Positions 45,378 to 55,040 of a stretch of DNA of 64,000 nucleotides are shown piece after piece. Below the pieces are notes generated by a model. The model saw only the letters and a list, made by a program, of their open reading frames with translations. It had not been told where the DNA came from and searched no databases. Within the stretch, counting starts at the first letter, position 1, and the number at the start of each line of letters is the position of its first letter. The stretch is from Rhodococcus sp. IEGM 1381. Its GTDB lineage: Bacteria > Actinomycetota > Actinomycetes > Mycobacteriales > Mycobacteriaceae. Where the stretch lies: NCBI RefSeq assembly GCF_030056795.1, contig NZ_JASHKQ010000005.1:124001-188000 (forward strand), given 5' to 3'. The position numbers and the translations under genes are program-made.

Positions 45378-46241
45378 GTGGCCAACGCTTCGTCGTTCGT
45401 ATCCAAGCAGGACGACATCGAGATCAGCACCTACACCTGGGCCACGTCCGTCGATCCGGCTCGCGGTGTCGTGCAGATCGCGCACGGACTAGCCGAGCAC
45501 GGCAGCCGCTACGTCCGCTTCGCCGCCGCCCTGAACGACGCCGGATTCCACGTCGTCGCGTCCGATCATCGCGGCCACGGAGACTCGATCGTCGACACGC
45601 CGGGTGACTTCGGGGCCGCCGCGTTCGCCGGGTTGTGGGCCGATATCGAACAACTCGGCGAATCGTTGCTGAACGAGTACCCGGACCTCCCACTGTTCTT
45701 GTTCGCTCACTCGATGGGTTCGTTTGCCGCGCAGCATGTTCTGATCGAGCGATCGGACCTGTACGAGGGTGTGGTGCTGTCGGGATCGACCACGCTGGAC
45801 ATCCTCGCCGCCGGAATGGCCGACGCCCCCGCCGGCGACCTGAGCGTGTTCAACGCCGCCTTCGAGCACCGCACCGGATACGAGTGGCTCTCACGTGACG
45901 GGGCCGAAGTGGACGCGTACGTCGCCGACCCGCTGTGCGGCTTCGACCTGCCGGAGTCGACGGTGCCCGCGCTGTTCGGTGAGGCCGAGAAGCTCGCCGA
46001 TCCACACAACCTCGAGCAGATCCGCTCCGACCTTCCACTGCTGATCACGTCGGGAACCGACGATCCGCTCGCGGGCGGAGGCCAGTTGATCGAAACCCTC
46101 GCTGCCCGCTACCGCGAGGCCGGCATGAGCGACGTGACGGTCACTCTTTACCCCGGTGCCCGCCACGAAATTCTGAACGAGACCAACCGCGACGAGGTCA
46201 CCGCGAACATCATCGGCTGGCTCACCGGCCGCGCCGGGTAG
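45378..46241 (+). CDS. Alpha/beta hydrolase, monoacylglycerol lipase-like
   Basis: The 287-residue serine hydrolase has 'VVQIAHGLAEHGSRYVRFAAALNDAGFHVVASDHRGHGDS', the HG oxyanion motif and GHG(D)S typical of monoglyceride lipases/lysophospholipases. The nucleophile elbow is 'FAHSMGSF' (A-H-S-M-G), with Asp in 'SGTDDPLAGG' and His in 'PGARHEI'. The start is GTG 45378 with GAGGAG six bases upstream. Probably intracellular, as no signal peptide is seen. The P450 gene converges on it, two bases apart. Confidence 0.9.
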   Translation: MANASSFVSKQDDIEISTYTWATSVDPARGVVQIAHGLAEHGSRYVRFAAALNDAGFHVVASDHRGHGDSIVDTPGDFGAAAFAGLWADIEQLGESLLNEYPDLPLFLFAHSMGSFAAQHVLIERSDLYEGVVLSGSTTLDILAAGMADAPAGDLSVFNAAFEHRTGYEWLSRDGAEVDAYVADPLCGFDLPESTVPALFGEAEKLADPHNLEQIRSDLPLLITSGTDDPLAGGGQLIETLAARYREAGMSDVTVTLYPGARHEILNETNRDEVTANIIGWLTGRAG

Positions 46242-46243
46242 CT

Positions 46244-47596
46244 CTACCGCCGACGCAGCTGCACGGGCTGCCCATCCTCGGGGAAGGGCAGCGACGTGAA
46301 GTTGAGCGGCGCAACGTAATCGGGATCGACCGACCAGTCGAACCGCAGCAGCAGGTGATGCATGATCGTCTTGATCTCCGCGCCGGCGAAGAACATACCG
46401 ATACATTTGTGCACGCCCCCGCCGAACGGCTCCCACGCATAGCGATGGACCTTGTCCTCACGACGGTCGTCGGCGAATCGGCCGGGGTCGAATTCCTCGG
46501 GGTTGGGCCAATACTGCGCCATGTGGTGCGTGAAGTGCGGGGCGACCGACGCATACGTCCCCGCGGGGACGAACTTGCCCTGCACCTCGGTGTCTTTGAT
46601 TGCGCGGCGGGCAACCACCGGGGTGGGCGAGACCAAACGCAGACATTCCTTCATGACCAGATCGACGCTGGGGAGTTCGTCGAGTTGCGCGAGCGACGGC
46701 GCATCGGTGCCGAGCGCCTCGGACTCGGCACGGCACTTGTCCTGCCACTCCGGATGCTGGCCGAGGTACTGCATCATCGTCGACAGCGTGATCGTGGACG
46801 TGTCGTGTGCAGCCATGAGAAGGAAGATCATGTGGTCGATCACTTCGTCGTCCGAGAAGCGCTCGCCGTTGTCGCCCTCGATGTGGCAGAGGACGGAGAA
46901 CAGATCGTCGGTCTCGGTGGCACGCCGGGCCGGTAGGTAGCGCCGGAAGAAGCCGTCGAGCACAGCCCTGCCGTCCAGCCCTCGCTTCCACCGCGTACCC
47001 GGAACGCGGTAGCGCACGATCGACGTCGCAGCCTGGACGCACGCCACGAAACTGGCGTTCAGTAGTGCGATGTCGGCATCGGTACTGTCCTCGGCACCGC
47101 CCATGAAGATCGATGTTGCGACCTCGAGCGTCAGCGCTTTCAGCGCGGGGTAGACCTGGACGTCGCGTCCGCCCTGCCAGGCGTCCAATCCTGTTGCCGT
47201 GACAGGGTTCAACGCGTCGACGGATTTGGTGAGACGATCGCGAGTGAACGCCTGCTGCATGATTCGGCGGTGCCGGAGATGTTCCTCGGAGTCGAGCAAC
47301 ATCAGACCGCCGTGGAAGAACGGTCCGATGAGCAGAGACCATCCGTCACTGTTGACGAACGCCTTGTCCGCGTTCTGCAGCACCTGCTGGCACGCGTTCG
47401 GCCCGAGGACGGTGATCCACTTCTGACCGGCCATCGTCAACCAGGACACCTCGCCGTACTTCTCCCACCGACTGCCCAGCAGCTTGAGGGGGTCGCGAAT
47501 GTATTCGAGGGTGTGACCGACTACCGGCAGACCGCCATCGCCGAACACCGGCTCGAGCGTCGAATCAACAGGTGGAGCAGCCAGAACACGTGCCAT
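46244..47596 (-). CDS. Cytochrome P450 (CYP136-like)
   Basis: The 450-residue P450 has I-helix 'MAAHDTST' (251-258), ExxR at Glu317-Arg320 (KECLR), a PERF-like 'FDPGRF' and the heme loop FGGGVHKCIG with Cys398 (391-400). The overall pattern resembles the CYP51/CYP136 part of the tree. In Mycobacterium tuberculosis cyp136 also lies divergent to a TetR gene, which supports the CYP136 suggestion but was not tested by alignment. The substrate is unknown, perhaps a sterol or lipid. No ferredoxin gene is adjacent. A TetR-type operator sits in its promoter region. Confidence 0.9.
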   Translation of the reverse strand: MARVLAAPPVDSTLEPVFGDGGLPVVGHTLEYIRDPLKLLGSRWEKYGEVSWLTMAGQKWITVLGPNACQQVLQNADKAFVNSDGWSLLIGPFFHGGLMLLDSEEHLRHRRIMQQAFTRDRLTKSVDALNPVTATGLDAWQGGRDVQVYPALKALTLEVATSIFMGGAEDSTDADIALLNASFVACVQAATSIVRYRVPGTRWKRGLDGRAVLDGFFRRYLPARRATETDDLFSVLCHIEGDNGERFSDDEVIDHMIFLLMAAHDTSTITLSTMMQYLGQHPEWQDKCRAESEALGTDAPSLAQLDELPSVDLVMKECLRLVSPTPVVARRAIKDTEVQGKFVPAGTYASVAPHFTHHMAQYWPNPEEFDPGRFADDRREDKVHRYAWEPFGGGVHKCIGMFFAGAEIKTIMHHLLLRFDWSVDPDYVAPLNFTSLPFPEDGQPVQLRRR

Positions 47597-47611
47597 TGTC
47601 GACCTCCGTCA

Positions 47612-47635
47612 ATCTGACAGAGCGGCCTGTCAGAT
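47612..47635. promoter_or_regulatory. TetR-type operator ATCTGACAG-N6-CTGTCAGAT
   Basis: A perfect inverted repeat with nine-base arms (47612-47620 and 47627-47635) and spacer AGCGGC lies 16 bp upstream of the P450 start and 47 bp upstream of the TetR gene. A third half site (TCTGTCAAGAT) occurs near 47665. It is well placed to repress both genes. Confidence 0.8.
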
Positions 47636-47681
47636 GAGATGTAGTCTGCGTCACACTTACTCCGTCTGTCAAGATCTATCC

Positions 47682-48299
47682 ATGGCATCCACCACGCGCC
47701 GCTACAACGGCATGAGCGCAGACGATCGCCTTGCCGACCGTCGTGCCCGTCTGCTCGAGGCCGGGCTCGAGGTGTTCGCGGCAGCCGGAGCAAAGGGCGC
47801 GACCATGACTGCAATCTGCGCACGCGCCAAGCTCACCGAACGCTACTTCTACGAAAACTTCAGCAGCAGAGACGATCTCCTCGAAAAAGTAGTGGATTCG
47901 ATATCCGACGAAATTCGAGCCAAGGCCATGGACGCACTCCACTCCCCCGCACCTACCGTCGAAGAACAGGTGCACAACGCCATCGCCGCATTCGTCGGCG
48001 TGCTCACCGAGGACGCACGCAAGGGCCGCGTCGCGATGATCGAATCGCTGGCCGTCGACTCACTCCGGGCGTACCGACGAAAGTCCATGCGCGCCTTCGC
48101 CCATCTGGTCGCCGAACAATCACGCGAACTGTTCGGTGAGCAGGCCTTCCCCCAACCGCAGTCGGAGATCAACGGCCTGCTCTTCATCGGCGGACTCGCC
48201 GAATTGGTGATCGCCTGGCTGAACGACGAAATAGACATCACCCCGGCGGAGATCGTCGACGCCGCAGCACGACAATTCATCGTGACGGCGCACCGATGA
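47682..48299 (+). CDS. TetR/AcrR family transcriptional regulator
   Basis: The 205-residue regulator has an N-terminal HTH ('RRARLLEAGLEVFAAAGAKGATMTAICARAKLTERYFYENFSSRDDLLEKV') and a C-terminal ligand/dimerisation domain. Divergent from the P450 gene over an 85-bp gap containing a perfect dyad, it is the evident local repressor. ATG 47682 directly precedes the conserved region. The gene ends next to a complex palindromic repeat. Confidence 0.93.
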   Translation: MASTTRRYNGMSADDRLADRRARLLEAGLEVFAAAGAKGATMTAICARAKLTERYFYENFSSRDDLLEKVVDSISDEIRAKAMDALHSPAPTVEEQVHNAIAAFVGVLTEDARKGRVAMIESLAVDSLRAYRRKSMRAFAHLVAEQSRELFGEQAFPQPQSEINGLLFIGGLAELVIAWLNDEIDITPAEIVDAAARQFIVTAHR

Positions 48300-48300
48300 A

Positions 48301-48370
48301 GTGCCTTCGGCAGTGGCGTGATTATGTGCCCGCTGAGGCACTTGAACGCACCACTGCGCCGAAGGCGCAC
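48301..48370. repeat. REP-like nested palindrome between convergent genes
   Basis: The whole gap between the TetR gene and the acetamidase-like gene folds on itself. An outer stem pairs GTGCCTTCGGCAGTGG (48301-48316) with CCACTGCGCCGAAGGCGCAC (48351-48370), leaving two-base bulges, and an inner hairpin GTGCC-CGCTGA-GGCAC lies at 48326-48341. It looks like a repetitive extragenic palindrome and may serve as a bidirectional terminator. Confidence 0.6.
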
Positions 48371-48372
48371 TC

Positions 48373-49731
48373 TTACCGGTCGAAGTGCGCCTTCGAGATC
48401 TGGCCGTGCACACCGACCGTCTTGTCGACCACCTGCGAGACGGTGAAATTCGCGGCCGCGGAGAGGTATGCGTACGCCGTCGCGCGGTCCATGCCGAGAT
48501 CCGTCTCGAGGAAGTCGAGAGCATTGACCACCGCGCGACGCATGGCGGCGTTCAGATCCGAACCCTGGCCACCGACGGCACCGTCCGGATCGGACAAGCC
48601 GATGGGAATCCACGAATCCTCGTTCTCGGCAAAGGGATACGAGTACGCGACGGATGGTGCATCCCCACTGCCGGCTTTGCAGACGGTGAGCCGGAAGGTA
48701 CCGCGCAGCGACCCCTCCATCGCGGTCAGCGCCACCTCGCCGTCGCCCATCGCCATGTGGGGATCGCCGACATAGAACAACGCGCCCTCCGCGAACACGG
48801 GCAGGTAGAACGTCGATCCGACGCCGAGCAGACCGACGTCGATGTTGCCGCCGCCCAGCGTCGGGGGAATCGAATTGGCGTTCGGGGACGTCAGACCCGG
48901 ATCGCTGGCGAACGCGACACCCATCATTCCCATGAACGGTCGCAGTGGAAAGCGCACGGCCGCATCGCCGTAACGCATCACGCCTTGTCCGTCCTCGACT
49001 GAGGTGAACGTGGACACGTTGCCGTACTGCGTCGGGTCACCCGACTTCCTGCCGTCGCTTCCGATCGGCGGCATGACCTCGTCGAGGCTGATACCCGCAG
49101 GTGCCTCACCCGATGCAGTGACCGCCAGAGCACCCTTGCCGTGCCTGCTCGACACCACGCCGTACGGAACGCGTGGAATAGCCTCGAGCGTCTCGATCTT
49201 GAGCACGTTACCGCGCTGCGCACCTTCGACGAACACCGGGCCCGTCACCACGTGCGGGCCGTCGACATCGAAGTTGCGTACCGTCCGGTCGTACCCACCG
49301 GCGATGTCGATCGCGTCCTGAAGTACATCGGACTCGGAAACACCTTTGCCGCCGAAGAATTCGACAGGATCACGGCCCTGATCTTCGAGGATTCCCTCAT
49401 GACTGAGGGCGTCGATGGTCACCGTCTCGCCGGACTTCATCTGCAGCACCGATTCGGACTCGACTGTCGGAACGTAACCCCACAGGACCTTGTCGACCTC
49501 CGAGCTCAGGTAGTGATCACCGGAGATGTCGCCGGCTCCGGGCTGAAGAATGCCGGCGGCCGTCGGGGCCGCTGAGGTCGTAGCGGAAGTCGTCGAGGAT
49601 GACGTAGAACACGCTGCCGTTCCAGCAATTCCGACGCCCGCTCCCAGAGCGGCCACCGCCTGGATGAATCCTCGACGACCGATCCCCTTGGTGATCGTCT
49701 CCGCTGCCTGCCCCGCCATCGACCGCGCCAT
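48373..49731 (-). CDS. Exported acetamidase/formamidase-family protein (Tat lipoprotein)
   Basis: The 452-residue protein starts with a twin-arginine signal (RRGFIQA, residues about 19-25) and a lipobox TAAC, then a Ser/Thr-rich linker, so it should be exported folded and lipid-anchored. The body is FmdA_AmdA-like: 'GHYLSSEVDKVLWGYVP'-type opening, 'GPHVVTGPVFVEGAQRGNVLKIE', 'GGNIDVGLLGVGSTFYLPVFAEGALFYVGDPHMAMGDGEVALTAMEGSL'. The usual enzymes hydrolyse formamide or acetamide in the cytoplasm. AGGAGG four bases upstream supports the start. Single gene. Confidence 0.9.
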   Translation of the reverse strand: MARSMAGQAAETITKGIGRRGFIQAVAALGAGVGIAGTAACSTSSSTTSATTSAAPTAAGILQPGAGDISGDHYLSSEVDKVLWGYVPTVESESVLQMKSGETVTIDALSHEGILEDQGRDPVEFFGGKGVSESDVLQDAIDIAGGYDRTVRNFDVDGPHVVTGPVFVEGAQRGNVLKIETLEAIPRVPYGVVSSRHGKGALAVTASGEAPAGISLDEVMPPIGSDGRKSGDPTQYGNVSTFTSVEDGQGVMRYGDAAVRFPLRPFMGMMGVAFASDPGLTSPNANSIPPTLGGGNIDVGLLGVGSTFYLPVFAEGALFYVGDPHMAMGDGEVALTAMEGSLRGTFRLTVCKAGSGDAPSVAYSYPFAENEDSWIPIGLSDPDGAVGGQGSDLNAAMRRAVVNALDFLETDLGMDRATAYAYLSAAANFTVSQVVDKTVGVHGQISKAHFDR

Positions 49732-49820
49732 GATGCCTCCTGAATTGTCCGAATCTCGAACGTAGATCAGGGGTGTTTCTCGGCAGTTACGAACGCGCGT
49801 CGCCGCAATTGCTCAGCAGC

Positions 49821-50384
49821 TCAACTGGGGTCGCTGCCGCCGATCGCCGACCACCAGACCGCGGTAACAGCAGCCAGCAGACTCACTGCGACAAACTGGG
49901 CGAATCCTCCCCCGTCGACGATCAGCCACAGCAGACCGATGAACGGGCCGGCTACCGCGGCGGGGGCGTCGAGCATGATTCGGCGGCGTAGCGATCCGAA
50001 TCTCTCACTGCGCGTGCGCAGATCGGACTCGTTCAACCGAGGTGCGTCCAGCGGGACACCTGGAGGCAATGCCGTACGACGACGCCCCGACGGCACGGCG
50101 ACAATTCCCGGTTCCACGACAAAGGCTCGGCGGCCGAGGATCGACTTGCTCATGCGGGCATCGGCGTCGGGGACGATCGCCAACAGCCCGGTGTGGAAGT
50201 AGGCGGGGTACCAGGTCCGCCCACCGCTCTCGTGCACTTCCAGGTACCCGCGCGACCGCATGCGGTGTTGAAACCGCACTCGTCGCAAGGTAATTCGACT
50301 AGAGGACCGCGATGCGGATTGTGCGGCGAGCAGAGCGACCCCCACCGACCAACCCGTACAGATCAGGACCACGAGTGCTACCAA
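49821..50384 (-). CDS. Hypothetical membrane protein
   Basis: I do not recognise this family. The frame gives about 187 residues: a hydrophobic N-terminal helix ('ALVVLICTGWSVGVALLA'), a basic middle part ('LRRVRFQHRMRSRGYLEVHE', later 'VPSGRRRTALPPG') and two helices near the C-terminus ending at GGSDPS. TTG 50384 is the first usual-type start; the frame stays open and hydrophobic further upstream without ATG or GTG, so the true start is uncertain. It follows the ABC substrate-binding gene on the same strand. Confidence 0.55.
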   Translation of the reverse strand: MVALVVLICTGWSVGVALLAAQSASRSSSRITLRRVRFQHRMRSRGYLEVHESGGRTWYPAYFHTGLLAIVPDADARMSKSILGRRAFVVEPGIVAVPSGRRRTALPPGVPLDAPRLNESDLRTRSERFGSLRRRIMLDAPAAVAGPFIGLLWLIVDGGGFAQFVAVSLLAAVTAVWWSAIGGSDPS

Positions 50385-50470
50385 CAGGCCAAGAGGGGTA
50401 AGGACAACGGTCGATGCCGCGACAACCAGAGTGGCTGCCGCGACACCGACCGGATATCCGAGCCCGTTTC

Positions 50471-52159
50471 CTATTTCAGGAACCCGACCTTCGAGTAGTC
50501 GAGATCGCCGAATCCCGGAGCTCCGAAGTTCGCGAGATTGGACTTCGTGGCATAGGTCGATGGCCGCTGGAACATCGTCAAGCTGTGTCCTTCGGCCCAG
50601 ATTGCTTCGTCTGCCTTGTTGTAGTCGGCGATTCGTGCGTCGTCGTCCAGTTCTGCGGCGGCGTCGTCGAGCAGTCCGTTGATTTCCTCGGAACCGACCT
50701 GGCCGTAGTTCTGTAACGTACTCCCGGGCGTCAACCGGAAGATACCGTCACTGCTCGAGGAGTACGGCGTTCCCTCCCAGGTGAAGTGCGTGACATCGAA
50801 CGCACCGACGAGGATGTACTTCTCGAAGAAGTCATCCGACGGTACCGATTGGATGATGAGATTGGCGCCGACTGCCTTGAGGTTCTGCTGGATGATCTGC
50901 GCTTCCTGCGTCGCGTTCGGTGTATCGGCCGGAATGATGTCCTGCAGATCGAGCTGCTTGCCGTCCTTGGATCGGAACTCCCCGTTCATCGTCCAACCGG
51001 CCGCGTCCAGTTCGGCCTTCGCCTTTTCGGGGTCGAAGGTGATAGCGCCGTTGTTGGCCTGGTAGCCCTTCTGTCCGTCCACGTAGATGTGGTTGTTCAG
51101 GACCGTCGGGCTCGAGGTGATCTGACCGAGCTGGGACGTCGCCAGGTAGTCACGATCGATCGCCTTCATCAGAGCCAATCGCACGGCCTTGTCCGAGGTG
51201 ATGCGTCCCGGGGCTCCGTTGAAGTCGAAGTGCCGGTACTGCGGGCCCAGGCTCTGCCGCAGGTCGACATTCGGGATACCGCGGGCAACCTTGAATGCGT
51301 CTGCACTGCTGCCCAATTCGAAGTAGTCGATCTCGCCGCTCTGCAGCGCACCGATCGATGCCGTCGTATCCAGCGGCAAGTACGTGATGGTGTCCAGCAC
51401 AGCCGGGTTCTCACCCCACCAGTCCGGGTTGCGCTCGGCCACAATGCGCTTACCGCCGGGCTCGATCGCGCGGATGCGGAACGGGCCGGCGGTGGCAGGC
51501 ATGGTCTCGACCGAACCGGTGTTGAACGCCTCGACACTGTTCACGGACTCCGCAGGCATCAGCGGCGAGAACAGGGAGCGCCAGTCTGCGAATTTCTCGG
51601 CGAACGTCAGGATCACCTGTTGATCGTTCTCGCCACGGACAACCGAATCGACCTTGTCCCAGCCGGCAGTGCTGGACGCCTCGTAGGCTGGATCCTTGCC
51701 GCTATTGGCCGTCCACGTCGCAACGAGATCCGTGTAGTCGAGCGATCGGCCGGTGCTCCACTTGGCCTTCGGGTTGATGTTGTAGGTGATGACCTGCTTG
51801 CCGTCCACCTCCGACTCGGTGATGTCGGTGAAGAAATCGGTCGCGGTCGACAGGCTCGCGTCGGGCGCTGCCTTGAACGCCGTCGGCATCAGCGCGGCAT
51901 AGAACCGCGCGGCATCGACCGTGGTGCCGTCGATTTGGTAGTAGTTGTAGTTGGTGGGCACCTGCGAGAGCGGGAAGTTCATGTTCCCGCCCTGCTGCAG
52001 ATCGCTGATCGGGTGCGGATTGATCTGCGCTCCGCTGTCGAAGGACGCGGGCGCATCGGCGTTCGGCCCGGTATCGCCGGAGCTGCACCCCGCCACCAGT
52101 CCCACGGTGGTCACGGCCACCGCGATCGGGACCAGTGCCCGAAATAGTTTGGCTCTCAT
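50471..52159 (-). CDS. ABC importer substrate-binding lipoprotein, SBP_bac_5 family (second system)
   Basis: The 562-residue protein has a lipoprotein signal with lipobox VAGC (Cys25) and the family 5 body: 'DLVATWTANSGKDPAYEASS', 'PAVLDTITYLPLDTTASIGALQSGEIDYFEL', 'RLALMKAIDRDYLATSQLGQ'. It delivers peptides or similar ligands to the permeases encoded upstream. ATG 52159 with AAAGG seven bases upstream is chosen; the open frame before it belongs to the antisense of the ATPase gene region. It is the distal gene of the leftward importer operon 50471-56021. Confidence 0.92.
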   Translation of the reverse strand: MRAKLFRALVPIAVAVTTVGLVAGCSSGDTGPNADAPASFDSGAQINPHPISDLQQGGNMNFPLSQVPTNYNYYQIDGTTVDAARFYAALMPTAFKAAPDASLSTATDFFTDITESEVDGKQVITYNINPKAKWSTGRSLDYTDLVATWTANSGKDPAYEASSTAGWDKVDSVVRGENDQQVILTFAEKFADWRSLFSPLMPAESVNSVEAFNTGSVETMPATAGPFRIRAIEPGGKRIVAERNPDWWGENPAVLDTITYLPLDTTASIGALQSGEIDYFELGSSADAFKVARGIPNVDLRQSLGPQYRHFDFNGAPGRITSDKAVRLALMKAIDRDYLATSQLGQITSSPTVLNNHIYVDGQKGYQANNGAITFDPEKAKAELDAAGWTMNGEFRSKDGKQLDLQDIIPADTPNATQEAQIIQQNLKAVGANLIIQSVPSDDFFEKYILVGAFDVTHFTWEGTPYSSSSDGIFRLTPGSTLQNYGQVGSEEINGLLDDAAAELDDDARIADYNKADEAIWAEGHSLTMFQRPSTYATKSNLANFGAPGFGDLDYSKVGFLK

Positions 52160-52194
52160 CAGTTCACCTTTCTCAGTGTGCGGTTGCAGCAGGC

Positions 52195-54096
52195 TTAGAT
52201 TGCGTCGGCCAGTTTTGCAGCCTCGGCGATTCGGGCTCGTTGGAGCACGGGATCGGGGATGGGGATGGCTTTCAGGAGTGCCCGTGTGTACGGGTCCTGG
52301 GGTGCGTCGAAGATCTGTGCCGTCGGGCCCTTTTCGACGAACACACCATTGCGCATCACGGCCACCTCGTCGGCGAGGTGACGCACCACCGACAGATCGT
52401 GGGAGACGAACAGATACGCCAGACCGAGCTCCTCCTGCAGATCCTGCAGCAGGTTCAGCACGCCCGCCTGGATCGACACGTCGAGCGCAGATACAGGCTC
52501 GTCGAGGACGAGGATCGACGGCTTCAGCGCCAAAGCCCGTGCAATACCTACACGTTGGCGTTGCCCACCGGAGAACTGGGTGGGATACCGATCCGCGAGC
52601 TCCGGCCGCATTCCGACGGTGTCCATCAGTTCTCGAACCCGACGGGTCCGCTCGTCGACCGGGACGCCGTTGATCTTCAGCGGCTCGGCGATGATCTCCC
52701 CCACCGGCATACGTGGGTCGAGCGAGCCCATCGGGTCCTGAAACACGATCTGAATGTGTGCGCGCAACTTTCGTTGGTCGGCGCGGCTCAGGCTGTAGGG
52801 CTCGACGCCGTTGATGCGGATCGAACCCTGCTGCGGTTTTACGAATTCCATGATCTCGAGCAGGGTCGTCGACTTGCCGCAGCCCGACTCGCCGACGATT
52901 GCCAGAGTGGACCCGGCGTGCACATCGAAGCTGATGCCTTGTACGGCAGGTACTTCCCCGGCACGACGCCGCAGCACAGATCCCTTGAACATCGGGTAGC
53001 TCTTGTGCAGATCGGTCACCGACAGCACCGGAGCATCCTTCGGCACAGTCACCACCAACTCCGCCGGGGCCTCCGACCGCGGGGCACCCTCGAACTCGGC
53101 CTCCACCGACTCGGCCGTGGCCGCATCGATGCGGATGCACGCCGCGCTGTGATTCGGGGCCACCTGGATCAACGGCGGTTCGCCTTTGTCGCAGGCCTCC
53201 GTGTGCAGCGGGCATCGAGGCCCGAACGGGCAGCCCGTCGGGAGATTAACCAGAGCGGGCGGCGTGCCCTCGATGGGCACCAGCCGCTCCTGCGCGGGAC
53301 GATCCGGGCGAGGGACGGAGCCGAGCAAGCCGACGGTATAGGGCATGGACGGGTGTGCGTACAGCTCGTCGACGGAAGCAGTTTCGACGGCGCGCCCGGC
53401 GTACATCACCATGGCTCGATCGGCGACGCCGGCAACGACTCCCAGGTCGTGGGTGATGAAAACGACGCCTGCTCCGGTGACGTCACGGGCCGTGCGCAGC
53501 AGGTCGAGGATCTGCGCTTGGATCGTGACATCGAGTGCCGTGGTCGGCTCGTCGGCGATGATGAGATCGGGATCGTTCGCGATGGCCATCGCGATGACGA
53601 CGCGTTGGCGCATACCGCCGGAGAACTCGTGCGGATAAGACTTCGCCCGTGTTTTCGGATCTGCGATGCCGACCAGATCGAGCAACTCCAGGGTGCGCTC
53701 CTCGACCTTCGACTTGCTCAGCGACGGATTGTGCACGGAGATCGCCTCGGCGATCTGGTCGCCGATGCGGTAGATGGGGGTGAGCGCGGTCAGCGGATCC
53801 TGCGAGATCATCGCCACCGAACGCCCACGCTCGCGGGACATCTCACGATCGGACAGTCCGAGCAGCTGACGACCGTTCAGCTCGATGGATCCGGTGACGC
53901 GTGCGGTCTGCGGAAGCAACCCCATGACTGCCAATGACGACACCGACTTGCCCGAGCCGGATTCACCGACGATGGCCATGACCTCGCCCTTGTCCACCTG
54001 ATAGTCCAGGCCGCGGACTGCGGTGACGCGCCCTTCCTCACTCGGGAAGCTGACCTCGAGTCCGCTGACCTTCAACACCGGCACAGCCTCAGCCAC
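52195..54096 (-). CDS. ABC importer ATP-binding protein, fused double ATPase (DppD-DppF type)
   Basis: The 633-residue protein contains two complete nucleotide-binding domains. The first has Walker A GESGSGKS (44-51), signature FSGGMRQR and an oligopeptide-type C-terminal zinc/cysteine-like region ('[22 protein letters not shown]'). The second has GESGCGKST near residue 400, signature FSGGQRQR and '[12 protein letters not shown]'. One chain therefore replaces DppD and DppF, unlike the importer at 7070-11611, which has only one short ATPase. It overlaps the OppC-type permease gene by 8 bp. Confidence 0.94.
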   Translation of the reverse strand: MAEAVPVLKVSGLEVSFPSEEGRVTAVRGLDYQVDKGEVMAIVGESGSGKSVSSLAVMGLLPQTARVTGSIELNGRQLLGLSDREMSRERGRSVAMISQDPLTALTPIYRIGDQIAEAISVHNPSLSKSKVEERTLELLDLVGIADPKTRAKSYPHEFSGGMRQRVVIAMAIANDPDLIIADEPTTALDVTIQAQILDLLRTARDVTGAGVVFITHDLGVVAGVADRAMVMYAGRAVETASVDELYAHPSMPYTVGLLGSVPRPDRPAQERLVPIEGTPPALVNLPTGCPFGPRCPLHTEACDKGEPPLIQVAPNHSAACIRIDAATAESVEAEFEGAPRSEAPAELVVTVPKDAPVLSVTDLHKSYPMFKGSVLRRRAGEVPAVQGISFDVHAGSTLAIVGESGCGKSTTLLEIMEFVKPQQGSIRINGVEPYSLSRADQRKLRAHIQIVFQDPMGSLDPRMPVGEIIAEPLKINGVPVDERTRRVRELMDTVGMRPELADRYPTQFSGGQRQRVGIARALALKPSILVLDEPVSALDVSIQAGVLNLLQDLQEELGLAYLFVSHDLSVVRHLADEVAVMRNGVFVEKGPTAQIFDAPQDPYTRALLKAIPIPDPVLQRARIAEAAKLADAI

Positions 54097-55009
54097 GTGC
54101 CTGTCCCCTCGTCGAGTTCGGATCGAATGCGTCGCGCAGGCCGTCGCCGACGAAGTTCGTCGCCAGCACGATCAATACCAGTGCGCCACAGCAGAACGCG
54201 AACAGCCACGGATACGTCAATGCGGACGACGTACCGTCCGCAATCAGAGTGCCGAGAGAGACGTCGGGCCGCTGGACACCGAAGCCGAAGTAGCTCAACG
54301 ACGCCTCACCGATGATGGCGATACCCACGTTGAGCGTGACGTCGACGATGAGGATGGAGGCCATCGACGGCAGCACGTGCTTGCCGATCACACTGCTCGG
54401 CGTTGCGCCCATGTACTTTGCGGCGCGGATGAATTCGCGCTCGCGCAGCGATCGCGTCATCGCCCGGATAATGCGCGAGGTGATCATCCACGCGAACGCC
54501 GCAAGCAGCAGCACCAGGATGAAGAAGCTCTTGTCGCGAAACAGCGGCGAGCATATCGCGATGACCAGGAAGCTCGGGACGACGAGCAGAACGTCGGCAA
54601 CCCACATCAGGGCACGGTCGGTCCAGCCGCCGAAGTACCCCGCCACCGCACCGACGACACCGGCGAGCACCGTGGAGATCAACGCGACGAGCATGCCGAT
54701 GATCAGCGACTTCTGCAGGCCGCGCAGTGTCTGAGCCAGGACGTCCTGCCCGATCTGGTTGGTGCCGAACCAATGCCGGGTGGTCGGCGGCGAATTGAGC
54801 GCGTACGCGTCGAGTTCTTCGTAGGTGAACGGGATGAAATGCGGGAGTACGAATGCCCCCGCGAACATCGCCACCAACACCACGATGCCGGCCAACGCCG
54901 GCCGGTTGCGCAGGAACCGGCGCAGCACCAGTCGACGGCGGGTAATCGGGGCCGTCGTCTCGCCCTGGCCGTTCACCGCCGCGATCTCGGGAACCACAGG
55001 TGTCGCCAT
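54089..55009 (-). CDS. ABC importer permease, DppC/OppC type (second system)
   Basis: The 306-residue permease has the OppC N-terminal extension ('[69 protein letters not shown]') and coupling loop '[34 protein letters not shown]'. The Trp-Phe-Gly-Thr-N-x-x-G-x-D motif before the second helix is diagnostic for this subfamily. It lies between the fused ATPase and the OppB-type gene in one leftward operon. Confidence 0.93.
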   Translation of the reverse strand: MATPVVPEIAAVNGQGETTAPITRRRLVLRRFLRNRPALAGIVVLVAMFAGAFVLPHFIPFTYEELDAYALNSPPTTRHWFGTNQIGQDVLAQTLRGLQKSLIIGMLVALISTVLAGVVGAVAGYFGGWTDRALMWVADVLLVVPSFLVIAICSPLFRDKSFFILVLLLAAFAWMITSRIIRAMTRSLREREFIRAAKYMGATPSSVIGKHVLPSMASILIVDVTLNVGIAIIGEASLSYFGFGVQRPDVSLGTLIADGTSSALTYPWLFAFCCGALVLIVLATNFVGDGLRDAFDPNSTRGQARG

Positions 55010-55040
55010 CGCCGATCCTTTCCTTGGTCGAAGTGGTGGG

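Noticed and set aside
52160..53215. N-terminal extension giving a 914-codon binding-protein frame
   Set aside because: It is antisense-phase sequence within the double ATPase gene; the lipoprotein signal at 52159 marks the true start.
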